The notes beneath the pieces are model-generated. The model was not told the DNA's origin and ran no database searches. It saw only the letters and a list, made by a program, of their open reading frames with translations. A stretch of 64,000 nt of DNA from Frankia sp. QA3 (GTDB lineage Bacteria; Actinomycetota; Actinomycetes; Frankiales; Frankiaceae). The stretch spans positions 2,352,597-2,416,596 of the forward strand of contig NZ_CM001489.1 of NCBI RefSeq assembly GCF_000262465.1, given 5' to 3'. A program made the translations under genes and the position numbers. Below are positions 34,644-43,048 of the stretch, piece after piece. The number at the start of each line of letters is the position of its first letter. The first letter of the stretch is position 1.

Positions 34644-37109
34644 TCAGCGCCCGGTCCGCGCGTCTGTCCCGGGCGCGTCTGTCCCGGGCGCGTCGACATG
34701 TGGCTCCAGCCGGATGACCAGCGACTTCGATGTCGGGGTGTTGCTGCGGGCGGCGGTGGAGTCCAGCGGGACCAGCACGTTGGTCTCCGGGAAGTAGGCG
34801 GCGGCGCAGCCCCGCGCGGTCGGGTACGCCACCGCCCGGAAGTTCTCCGCCCGCCGTTCCCCGTCCGTCCAGACGCCGACCAGATCGACGTGCGCGCCGT
34901 CGGCGAGCCCGAGCGCGGCGAGGTCGTCCGGGTGGACGAACACGACGCGCCGCCCCCGGCGGACCCCGCGGTAACGGTCGTCCATCCCATAGATCGTCGT
35001 GTTGTACTGGTCATGCGAGCGCACGGTCTGCAACAGCAGGTGCCCCGCCGGCACGCGCAGCACCTCGCAGACGTTCGCGGTGAACGCCGCCCGCCCGTCC
35101 GGCGTCGGGAAGGTGCGGCTGTCGCGCGGCGGATGCGGAAGCCGGAAGCCGCCGGGTGCGGCGAGCCGGGCGTCGTAGTCGTCGAAGCCGGGCACGACGC
35201 GGGCGATGTGGCCGCGGATGCGCCGGTAGTCCGCGGCCAGCCCCGCCCAGTCCACCGACCCGCCGCCCACCGCGGTCGCCGTCCCGACCGGCGCCGGGCG
35301 GGCCGCCCGGTGGGCGAGGGTGGCCTCGGCGAGGCCACAGACGATCGCGACCTCCGAGCGCAGGTCCACCCCGGCCGGGGCGAGCGTGCCGCGGGAGGCG
35401 TGCACCATGCCCATCGAGTCCTCGACGCTGACCTGCTGCGGCCCGCCGGCCCGCACGTCAACCTCGGTGCGCCCCAGCGTCGGCAGGATCAGCGCCGCCC
35501 GGCCCGTCACCGCATGCGAGCGGTTCAGCGTCGTCGACACCTGCACCGTCAGCCGGCAGGCGCGCATCGCCGCCTCGGTCACCGCCGAGTCGGGGGTGGC
35601 GGCGACGAAGTTCCCACCCAGGCCGAGGAACACCTTCACCCGGCCGTCGCGCATCGCCCGGATCGTCTCCACCACGTCATGGCCATGCGCACGCGGCGGA
35701 GCGAAGTCGAACTCGGCACCGAGCGCGTCGAGGAACGCGTCGGGCATCTTCTCCCAGATCCCCATCGTGCGATCACCCTGAACGTTGGAATGGCCACGCA
35801 CCGGACACACTCCCGCCCCCGGCCGGCCGATGTTCCCCCGCAACAGCAGGAAGTTCACCACCTCCTGGATCGTCGCGACCGCGTTCGCATGCTGGGTCAG
35901 ACCCATCGCCCAGCACACCACCACCCGCTCCGCGGCCAGCACCCGGCGGGCCAGCTCGTCGATCTCGGCGGCGGCGAGCCCCGTCGCCGCGGCGATGTCC
36001 GCCTCGGACAGATGGCCACGAACATGCGCGGCGAACTCCGCGAAACCGGTGGTGTGCTCAGCCAGGAAAGCATGATCGAGCACCGTGCCCGGAGCCGCGT
36101 CCTCCGCCGCCAACAGCCGCCGCGACAACGCCTGGAACAGCGCCATGTCACCGTTGAGACGGATCTGCAGGAACTGGTCGGCCAACGCCGTGCCACGCCC
36201 CAAAACCCCCCGCGCATGCTGCGGATTACGGAAACGCAGCAGCCCCGCCTCCGGCAACGGGTTCACCGCGACGATGCTGCCCCCGGCCCGCTTCACCCGC
36301 TCCAACGAGCTGAGCATCCGCGGATGATTCGTCCCCGGATTCTGACCCACCACCAGCACCAGATCCGCCGACTCCAGATCCGCCAACGTCACCGACCCCT
36401 TACCCACCCCGATCGTCGACGTCAACGCCGCCCCCGACGACTCATGACACATGTTCGAACAGTCCGGCAGGTTGTTCGTCCCGAACATCCGCGCGAACAA
36501 CTGCCACACGAACGCCGCCTCGTTGCTGGTGCGCCCCGACGTGTAGAACGCTGCCTCGTCCGGGCTGTCGAGTGCCGCCAGCTCGGCGGCGACGATCCCG
36601 AACGCCTCCTCCCAGCCAACCGGGACGTAATGATCCGCACCCGGCGCCCGGTACACCGGCTCCACGATCCGCCCCCGGCTACCCAGCCAGTGGCCCGAGC
36701 GGCCGGCGAGGTCGGACACCGGATGCGCGGCGAAGAACTCCCGCGTCACCCGGCTACGCGTCGCCTCCTCCGCCACCGCCTTCGCGCCGTTCTCGCAGAA
36801 CTCGACCACCGACCGCTCCCCCGGCGCCGGCTCCGGCCAGGCGCAGCCCGGACAGTCGAACCCGTGATCCTGGTTGACCAGCCGCAACGTCCGCACCGCC
36901 CGGCGCGGCCCCATCCGCTCCCACGCCTGCCCCAGCGCGTGCCCCACCCCCGCCAGCCCCGCCGCCGCCGACGCCGGCGCCCCCACCCGCAACCGGGCGT
37001 CGTCATCCCCGTCACCGGACGCCCGCGCAGTGTCCGCCGTGCCGGTCACGCCGGTCGGCTGCTCCGCCGCCGGCCCGTCCGTGCCGGCCTCGCCATCCTT
37101 GGCCACCAT
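34644..37109 (-). CDS. FdhF/YdeP-family molybdopterin oxidoreductase
   Basis: 821 residues from ATG 37109, 6 nt after GGAGAGG (ATG 37115 is alternative). After a variable Gly/Ala-rich start come VNQDHGFDCPGCAWPEP (family hallmark Cys motif), VGWEEAFGIVAAELA, CSNMCHESSGAALTSTIGVG, whose Cys occupies the molybdenum-ligand position of formate dehydrogenases, then LVLVVGQNPGTNHPRML and GNIGRPGAGVCPVRGHSNVQ. The C-terminal MopB domain carries FVHPDDLAALGLADGAHVDL. The family (YdeP in E. coli) is cytosolic and its physiological substrate is unsettled. The C-terminal tail has a short repeat DAPGTDAPGTDA. No fdhD or electron-transfer partner is in the window. Confidence 0.88.
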   Translation of the reverse strand: MVAKDGEAGTDGPAAEQPTGVTGTADTARASGDGDDDARLRVGAPASAAAGLAGVGHALGQAWERMGPRRAVRTLRLVNQDHGFDCPGCAWPEPAPGERSVVEFCENGAKAVAEEATRSRVTREFFAAHPVSDLAGRSGHWLGSRGRIVEPVYRAPGADHYVPVGWEEAFGIVAAELAALDSPDEAAFYTSGRTSNEAAFVWQLFARMFGTNNLPDCSNMCHESSGAALTSTIGVGKGSVTLADLESADLVLVVGQNPGTNHPRMLSSLERVKRAGGSIVAVNPLPEAGLLRFRNPQHARGVLGRGTALADQFLQIRLNGDMALFQALSRRLLAAEDAAPGTVLDHAFLAEHTTGFAEFAAHVRGHLSEADIAAATGLAAAEIDELARRVLAAERVVVCWAMGLTQHANAVATIQEVVNFLLLRGNIGRPGAGVCPVRGHSNVQGDRTMGIWEKMPDAFLDALGAEFDFAPPRAHGHDVVETIRAMRDGRVKVFLGLGGNFVAATPDSAVTEAAMRACRLTVQVSTTLNRSHAVTGRAALILPTLGRTEVDVRAGGPQQVSVEDSMGMVHASRGTLAPAGVDLRSEVAIVCGLAEATLAHRAARPAPVGTATAVGGGSVDWAGLAADYRRIRGHIARVVPGFDDYDARLAAPGGFRLPHPPRDSRTFPTPDGRAAFTANVCEVLRVPAGHLLLQTVRSHDQYNTTIYGMDDRYRGVRRGRRVVFVHPDDLAALGLADGAHVDLVGVWTDGERRAENFRAVAYPTARGCAAAYFPETNVLVPLDSTAARSNTPTSKSLVIRLEPHVDAPGTDAPGTDARTGR

Positions 37110-37432
37110 GCCCATCCTCTCCGCCGCCACGGGGCGCTCGCCGCTGCGCCGCCCAGGCACCGTCTCATCCCGCGACCGGGGTGGGAGTGTCCGGGGCCAG
37201 CAATGGTCAGGTTCTCAGGGTGGGCCTGCTTTCGTCGAAGGCCGAGCCGGCGAACTGGCCGCCGAGGGAGGCCAGCGACACCCTCAGCGCCGATCCCGGC
37301 CACGACCGTCGTCGCCGTCAGCGCAGAGAACGCCGCGATCACCTCTCCCACGACCCCCGGAGGCGGCCAGCACGACGGCCCCGACGCACAGGGCCGCTCC
37401 GGGGATGCGCGCCCATCGGCAACACGCGGGCG
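37110..37432. other. Gap holding a possible membrane-protein remnant
   Basis: Minus-strand pieces ALCVGAVVLAASGG and VGEVIAAFSALTATTVVAG look like hydrophobic segments but lie in different frames, followed by ASLGGQFAGSAFDESRPTLR in yet another. This suggests a frameshifted relic of a small membrane protein rather than an intact gene. Confidence 0.3.
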
Positions 37433-38290
37433 TCAGACGTTGCGGAAGACCGGTGGCCGCTTCTCGACGAACGCGGCCATACCCTCCTTCTGGTCGGCGG
37501 TCGCGAAGGTGGAATGGAACAGGCGGCGCTCGAACAGGATGCCCTCGGTGAGCGTTGTCTCGAAGGCGCGGTCGACCGCCTCCGTGACCATCACCGCCGC
37601 CGGCGCCGACACTGCGGCGATCTTCCCGGCCACCGCCAGGGCCTCGTCCAACAGGTCCGCGGCGGGAACGATCCGCGAGACGAGCCCGGCGCGCTCGGCC
37701 TCGTCGGCGTCCATCATGCGGCCGGTCAGGCACAGGTCCATCGCCTTCGCCTTGCCCACCGCGCGGGTCAGCCGCTGCGAGCCCCCCATGCCGGGAATCA
37801 CCCCGAGGGTGATCTCCGGCTGGCCGAACTTCGCGGTGTCCGCGGCGAGCAGCACGTCGCACATCATCGCCAGTTCGCAGCCGCCACCCAGCGCGTACCC
37901 GGCGACCGCGGCGATCAGCGGAGTACGCACCCTGGTCAGGGCGTCCCAGCCGGCGAACCAGTCGGCCGCGTAGACGTCGCTGAAGCTCTTCGGCTGCATC
38001 TCCTTGATGTCCGCCCCGGCGGCGAACGCCTTCGCCGAACCGGTGAGGACGATCGCCCCGACCGACGGGTCACGGTCCAGCTCCGCCGCGGCCGCGATGA
38101 CCTCCCCCATCACTCGGAGGTTGAGGGCGTTCAGCGCCTTCGGCCGGTTGAGGGTGATCAGGGCGACGCGGGGACGGGGCCGATCGACGGCGATGGTCTC
38201 GTAACCGTTGCTCTCGGGCACGCCGGTGGTTGCCTCCACGCCGGTGGCTCCGGCGTCGACGGTTCCAGCGGCGCCGTTCGCGTTAGTCAT
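37433..38290 (-). CDS. Enoyl-CoA hydratase
   Basis: 285 residues from ATG 38290, overlapping the preceding gene's stop by 8 nt. Crotonase fold: [30 protein letters not shown] (oxyanion loop), [19 protein letters not shown] with the first catalytic Glu and [20 protein letters not shown] with the second. Both Glu residues are present, so hydration of 2-enoyl-CoA is expected. In this operon it would hydrate methacrylyl-CoA in valine breakdown. The first 30 residues are a poorly conserved Ala/Gly/Thr extension. Confidence 0.92.
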   Translation of the reverse strand: MTNANGAAGTVDAGATGVEATTGVPESNGYETIAVDRPRPRVALITLNRPKALNALNLRVMGEVIAAAAELDRDPSVGAIVLTGSAKAFAAGADIKEMQPKSFSDVYAADWFAGWDALTRVRTPLIAAVAGYALGGGCELAMMCDVLLAADTAKFGQPEITLGVIPGMGGSQRLTRAVGKAKAMDLCLTGRMMDADEAERAGLVSRIVPAADLLDEALAVAGKIAAVSAPAAVMVTEAVDRAFETTLTEGILFERRLFHSTFATADQKEGMAAFVEKRPPVFRNV

Positions 38291-39257
38291 CTGCGGTTTC
38301 CTCGTCGTGGCGGGCGCCCACGGCGCCCTCGCGGATGGCGGTGATGACGGCCGAGAAGTCCCGTCCCGGACCGTCCGCGCGGACGAAGTCCGCGTAGATC
38401 TCGGCGGCGGTGCGCCCCAGCAGCGTCCGCACCCCTTCGGCGTCGGCGGCCGACCGGGCGAGCCGGAGATCCTTGAGCATCAGACCGGAGGCGAAGCCGC
38501 CGCCGTAGGCCCGGTTGGCGGGGCTGGTCGGCACCGGCCCGGGGACGGGACAGTTGGTCGTCAGGGCCCAGCACTGCCCGGACGCGGTGGAGGCGACGTC
38601 GAACAGGGCCTGGTCGGTGAGGCCGAGACGTTCACCGAGGACGAACGCCTCGCTCACCGCGATCATCGAAATGCCGAGGATCATGTTGTTGCAGATCTTG
38701 GCGGCCTGACCGGCCCCGGACGCTCCGCAGTGGATCGCCCGTGAGCCCATCGCGCGCAGCAGCGGTTCGGCCGAGGCGGCGGACGCCGGGTCCCCCCCGA
38801 CCATGAACGTCAGAGTCGCCGCCTCGGCGCCGACCACGCCGCCGGAGACCGGCGCGTCGATGCCGCGGCCTCCCGCCTCGATCACCATGGCGGCGGCGGC
38901 CCGCGCGTCGGCGACGTCGATGGTGGAGCAGTCGATGAACAGGGTTCCCGGCCCGACCGCGGGGAGGATCTCCCGGTAGCAGTCCAGGACGTGGCGGCCG
39001 CTGGGCAGCATGGTGATGACGATCTCGGCGCCCCGGGCGGCGTCGGCGGCGCTCGCGGCGGTGCCGACGGCGGCACTCGCGGCCCGCGCGACCGCCTCCG
39101 GCACCGGGTCGAACCCGGTCACCGACGCGCCGGCCCGCACGAGGTTGACCGCCATGGGCCGGCCCATGTTGCCCAGGCCGAGGAAGGCGATTCTCCGGTC
39201 GGCGAGTTCGGTGATGTCGACCTTCTCGTCGACCTCGTCGACCTCGTCGGCGCTCAC
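38283..39257 (-). CDS. mmsB: 3-hydroxyisobutyrate dehydrogenase
   Basis: 324 residues from GTG 39257, whose GTGA overlaps the preceding stop; a GTG at 39272 is alternative. NAD-binding [20 protein letters not shown], substrate motif [14 protein letters not shown] and [20 protein letters not shown], and the catalytic Lys in [20 protein letters not shown]. It oxidises 3-hydroxyisobutyrate to methylmalonate semialdehyde, which the MmsA product at 41468-42976 consumes. The N terminus carries an acidic [11 protein letters not shown] stretch from a short DNA repeat. Confidence 0.93.
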   Translation of the reverse strand: MSADEVDEVDEKVDITELADRRIAFLGLGNMGRPMAVNLVRAGASVTGFDPVPEAVARAASAAVGTAASAADAARGAEIVITMLPSGRHVLDCYREILPAVGPGTLFIDCSTIDVADARAAAAMVIEAGGRGIDAPVSGGVVGAEAATLTFMVGGDPASAASAEPLLRAMGSRAIHCGASGAGQAAKICNNMILGISMIAVSEAFVLGERLGLTDQALFDVASTASGQCWALTTNCPVPGPVPTSPANRAYGGGFASGLMLKDLRLARSAADAEGVRTLLGRTAAEIYADFVRADGPGRDFSAVITAIREGAVGARHDEETADD

Positions 39258-40321
39258 CGGTGTGCTCCCCACTCGGTGAGTCCAAGTCCGAGCTCGTGTT
39301 CACCGAGCGGCGCGAAGAAGTCGGCGACGAGGCCGTCGCCGACGTCCGCCGGCCTGCGCGGAGACCAGTGCGGGTTGCGGTCCTTGTCGATGATCTGCGC
39401 CCGGATGCCCTCCGCCAGGTCGGGCGAGTGCAGGCAGGCGCTGGAGACCCGGAACTCCTGGTCGAGCGCCGCCTCGAGGGTCGGCAGCCCGGCGGCGAGC
39501 CGCAGCGCGCGCAGGGTGACCTTGAGCGCGGTCGGGGACTTGCACCCGATCTCCTTGGCCGTGGACGCGGCCTCCTGCCCACCCTCGCCGAGCCGAACCA
39601 GGATCTCCTCGACCGTCGGCGCGGCGTAGCAGGCGTCGATCCACCCGGCCTGGGCGGCGAGATCGCTCGCCGGGGCCGGTTCGGCGAACGCCGCCACGAC
39701 GCTCGCCGGCTCGTCGCCGTCCCGCCCGCCGCGGCCCAGGGCATCGGCCAGGGCATCGAGCCGGTGGCTGGGCACGAAATGGTCGGCGAGTCCACAGTGA
39801 ATCGCGTCGGCACCGGTGAGCTGGGTGGTCGTGAGCGCGGCGTGGAGGCCCAGTTCACCCGGCGCCCGGGACAGCAGGTAGGTGCCGCCGACGTCCGGGA
39901 CGAACCCGATACCGACCTCGGGCATGGCGAGGCGGGAACGTTCCGTCACGACGCGCAGCGCGCCGTGCGCGGAAACCCCGACCCCGCCGCCCATCACCAG
40001 CCCGTCCATGAACGCCACATACGGCTTCGGGTACCGGTGGATGCGCGCGTTGAGCCGGTACTCCTCGGCCCAGAAGTCCAGCGAACCGGTACCCCCGGAC
40101 CGGGCGTCGTCGTAGATCGCGCGGATGTCACCCCCGGCGCACAGTCCCCGGTCCCCGGCGCCCTCGATCAGCACAGCGCGGATCCGGGAGTCGTGCTCCC
40201 AGCCGTCGAGCACGTCCGTGATGGTCCGCACCATGCCATGGGTCAGCGCGTTGATGGCGCGGGGCCGGTTCAGCGTTAGCCGGCCCAGGCCACCCTGAAC
40301 CGCGACCAGCACGTCGGTCAT
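39254..40321 (-). CDS. 3-hydroxyisobutyryl-CoA hydrolase (HIBCH-like)
   Basis: 355 residues from ATG 40321, overlapping the preceding stop by 4 nt (ATGA). The crotonase-fold hydrolase pattern is complete: LTLNRPRAINALTHGMVRTI, LCAGGDIRAIYDDAR, GLVMGGGVGVSAHGALRVVT, MPEVGIGFVPDVGGTYLLSR and, near the C terminus, RAQIIDKDRNPHWSP, the D-K-D-R-P-W signature of HIBCH. It releases 3-hydroxyisobutyrate from its CoA ester, relieving toxic methacrylyl-CoA. Confidence 0.93.
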   Translation of the reverse strand: MTDVLVAVQGGLGRLTLNRPRAINALTHGMVRTITDVLDGWEHDSRIRAVLIEGAGDRGLCAGGDIRAIYDDARSGGTGSLDFWAEEYRLNARIHRYPKPYVAFMDGLVMGGGVGVSAHGALRVVTERSRLAMPEVGIGFVPDVGGTYLLSRAPGELGLHAALTTTQLTGADAIHCGLADHFVPSHRLDALADALGRGGRDGDEPASVVAAFAEPAPASDLAAQAGWIDACYAAPTVEEILVRLGEGGQEAASTAKEIGCKSPTALKVTLRALRLAAGLPTLEAALDQEFRVSSACLHSPDLAEGIRAQIIDKDRNPHWSPRRPADVGDGLVADFFAPLGEHELGLGLTEWGAHR

Positions 40322-41457
40322 TGCGCCGCCGCCAGCATCGAACGGGACACGATGACCCGCATGATCTCGTTCGTTCCTTCCAGGATCTGGTGGACCCGCA
40401 GATCGCGGACGATCTTCTCCAGGCCGTACTCGCTCAGATATCCGTAGCCGCCGTGCAGTTGCAGGGCCTGGTTCGCGACCTCGAATCCGGTGTCGGTCAC
40501 GAAGCGTTTCGCCATCGCGCACAGCGGGGTGGCGTCACGCTCACCGGCGTCCAGCGCGGCCGCGGCGCGCCACAGCAGGGTGCGCGCGGCCTCCAACCCG
40601 GTGCGCATGTCCGCCAGCCGGAAGCGCAACGCCTGGGCGTCGGCGAGCTTCGCGCCGAACGCCTCCCGCTCCAGCAGGTGCCGCACCGCCTTGCCCAACG
40701 CGGCCTGCGCCCCGCCGAGCGAACACGCCGAGATGTTCAGCCGCCCACCGTCCAGCGCGGACATCGCGACGGCGAACCCGCCGCCCTCGGGACCGAGCCG
40801 GCGGTCCGCCGGGATCCGCGCGCCGTCGAGGATGACCTGGCGGGTCGGCTGGGCGTTCCAGCCCATCTTCGTCTCGTTCGGGCCGAAGGACAGTCCCGGG
40901 GTCGCCCGGTCGACGACGAACGCCGATATCCCCTTCGGACCGGGACCGCCCGTGCGGGCGAGCACCACGTAGATGTCGGCGGCCCCGGCGCCGGAGATGA
41001 ACTGCTTGACCCCGTCGAGGATGTAGGAGGCACCCTCGCGCCGGGCCCGCGTCGACAGGGCGGCGGCGTCGGAACCTGCTCCCGGTTCGGTCAGGCAGTA
41101 GCTGGCCAGGTGCTCCATGGAACACAGCGCCGGGACGAAGCGGGCGCGCTGCGCCGCGTCGCCATACCGGTCGATCATCGAGGTGACCATGTTGTGAATG
41201 GAGAGATAGGCGGCTATCGACGGGCACCCCGTCGCCAGCGCCTCGAAGATCACCGCGGAGTCGAGCCGACCGAGTCCGCTGCCGCCCACGTCCTCGGCGA
41301 CGCAGATTCCGCCCATGCCGAGCTGCGCGGCCTTGCGGAGCACGTCGACGGGAAAGTGCTTGGTCTGGTCCCAGCGCAGCGCGTTCGGTTCGAGGTGTTC
41401 GGCGGCGAACGCGGCCGCGGTTTCGCGCAGCGCGTGCTGGGTGTCGGTGAGGATCAT
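40318..41457 (-). CDS. Isobutyryl-CoA dehydrogenase-type acyl-CoA dehydrogenase
   Basis: 379 residues from ATG 41457, 10 nt after mmsA. ACAD signatures YCLTEPGAGSDAAALSTRA and HGGYGYLSEYGLEKIVRDLR, then HQILEGTNEIMRVIV, with catalytic Glu in LEGTNEI. FAD-dependent and paired in vivo with ETF. Placement among mmsA, mmsB and HIBCH argues for isobutyryl-CoA to methacrylyl-CoA (ACAD8-like), though 2-methylbutyryl-CoA is possible. Confidence 0.9.
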   Translation of the reverse strand: MILTDTQHALRETAAAFAAEHLEPNALRWDQTKHFPVDVLRKAAQLGMGGICVAEDVGGSGLGRLDSAVIFEALATGCPSIAAYLSIHNMVTSMIDRYGDAAQRARFVPALCSMEHLASYCLTEPGAGSDAAALSTRARREGASYILDGVKQFISGAGAADIYVVLARTGGPGPKGISAFVVDRATPGLSFGPNETKMGWNAQPTRQVILDGARIPADRRLGPEGGGFAVAMSALDGGRLNISACSLGGAQAALGKAVRHLLEREAFGAKLADAQALRFRLADMRTGLEAARTLLWRAAAALDAGERDATPLCAMAKRFVTDTGFEVANQALQLHGGYGYLSEYGLEKIVRDLRVHQILEGTNEIMRVIVSRSMLAAAQ

Positions 41458-41467
41458 CGGAGGGCCG

Positions 41468-42976
41468 TCAGCTCATCGTCGGGATGACGAAGCTGGCGCC
41501 CTCTTTGGTGCCACCGGGCCAGCGAGAGGTGACGGTCTTGGTCTTCGTGTAGAACCGGATCGCATCGGGACCGTGCTGGTTGAGATCCCCGAAACCGGAC
41601 CGTTTCCAGCCGCCGAAGGTGTGATAGGCGATCGGGACCGGGATCGGCACGTTCACCCCGACCATGCCGGTGTTGACGCGGCTGGTGAAATCTCGGGCGG
41701 TGTCACCGTCGCGGGTGAAGATGGCGACCCCGTTGCCGTACTCGTGTTCGCTCGGCAGCCGCAGCGCCTCGGCGTAGTCCCGGGCGCGGACCACCGTGAG
41801 CACCGGGCCGAAGATCTCCTCCCGGTAGATGCGCATGTCCGGGGTGACATGGTCGAACAGCGTGCCGCCGAGGAAGAAGCCGCCCTCATGGCCGGCAACG
41901 ACGTGCTCGCGACCGTCGACGACCAGGTCCGCGCCCTCCTCGACACCGCTGCGGACATAATCGCGCACCCGCTGGACGGCGGCCGCGGTGACCAGCGGGC
42001 CGAAGTCGACGCCTGCGTCGTCCGAGGCGCCGACCTTCAGGGCGCGCACCCGCGCGGCGAGCCGTTCGACGAGCGCGTCCGCCGTGGCCTCCCCGACCGG
42101 GACCGCCACCGAGATGGCCATGCACCGCTGTCCCGCGGACCCGTAACCGGCTCCGACGAGGGCGTCGACGACCTGGTCGAGGTCGGCGTCCGGCATCACG
42201 ATCAGGTGGTTCTTCGCGCCGCCGAAGCACTGCGCGCGCTTGCCGTGCGCCGCCGCCGTGGCGTAGATGTACTCGGCGATCGCCGACGAACCGACGAACC
42301 CGATCGCCTGGATCCGCGGGTCGGTGAGCAGCGCGTCCACGGCCACCTTGTCGCCGTTCACCACGTTGAGCACCCCCGGCGGCAGGCCGGCGTCGGCGAA
42401 GAGCTCCGCCAGCCGCAGCGGCACCGACGGGTCGCGCTCGGACGGCTTGAGAACGAACGCATTGCCGCAGGCGATGGCCGGGGCGGCCTTCCACAACGGG
42501 ATCATCGCCGGGAAGTTGAACGGGGTGATCCCGGCAACCACGCCGAGCGGCTGGCGCATCGAATAGACGTCGATCCCGGTGCCCGCGCTCGCCGAGAAAT
42601 CGCCCTTGAGCAGATGCGGAATGCCGATCGCGAACTCGACCACCTCCAGGCCCCGTTCGATGTCGCCGACCGCGTCGGCGATCGTCTTACCGTGTTCGGA
42701 CGACAGCAGCCGGGCCAGGCTTTCCTGCTCGGCGCGGACCAGGTCCACAAAGCGCATCAACACCCGCGCCCGGCGCTGCGGATTCCACCGCGCCCACTCG
42801 AGCTGGGCCGCGGCCGCATCGGTGATGACGGCGTCGACCTCGGCCTGCGACGCCAGCGGGACGCGGGCCTGGACCCGACCGGTGTTCGGATCGAACACGT
42901 CGCCGAATCGGCCGGATGTTCCGGGCAGCGGCTTGCCCGCCACAAAATGATGCAACTCGTTCACGATGTCAGCCAC
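41468..42976 (-). CDS. mmsA: Methylmalonate-semialdehyde dehydrogenase (acylating)
   Basis: 502 residues from GTG 42976. ALDH fold with FNFPAMIPLWKAAPAIACGN, VLKPSERDPSVPLRLAELFA, GFVGSSAIAEYIYATAAAHG and the catalytic Cys in GAGYGSAGQRCMAISVAV. The SAGQRCMA motif and length are specific for MmsA. It converts methylmalonate semialdehyde, NAD and CoA to propionyl-CoA, ending valine catabolism. The C terminus carries VTSRWPGG. Confidence 0.94.
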   Translation of the reverse strand: MADIVNELHHFVAGKPLPGTSGRFGDVFDPNTGRVQARVPLASQAEVDAVITDAAAAQLEWARWNPQRRARVLMRFVDLVRAEQESLARLLSSEHGKTIADAVGDIERGLEVVEFAIGIPHLLKGDFSASAGTGIDVYSMRQPLGVVAGITPFNFPAMIPLWKAAPAIACGNAFVLKPSERDPSVPLRLAELFADAGLPPGVLNVVNGDKVAVDALLTDPRIQAIGFVGSSAIAEYIYATAAAHGKRAQCFGGAKNHLIVMPDADLDQVVDALVGAGYGSAGQRCMAISVAVPVGEATADALVERLAARVRALKVGASDDAGVDFGPLVTAAAVQRVRDYVRSGVEEGADLVVDGREHVVAGHEGGFFLGGTLFDHVTPDMRIYREEIFGPVLTVVRARDYAEALRLPSEHEYGNGVAIFTRDGDTARDFTSRVNTGMVGVNVPIPVPIAYHTFGGWKRSGFGDLNQHGPDAIRFYTKTKTVTSRWPGGTKEGASFVIPTMS

Positions 42977-43048
42977 CTGATTCCCTGAGGGAGGACCGCA
43001 TGACGAACAGAACCCCGTTACGTAAGCGGAACGGGACCTGAAGGGGAT

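Noticed and set aside
34425..37973. Very long plus-strand open frame (about 1180 codons)
   Set aside because: It is the antisense shadow of the FdhF-like gene and the enoyl-CoA hydratase; composition is His/Arg/Pro-rich with no domain.
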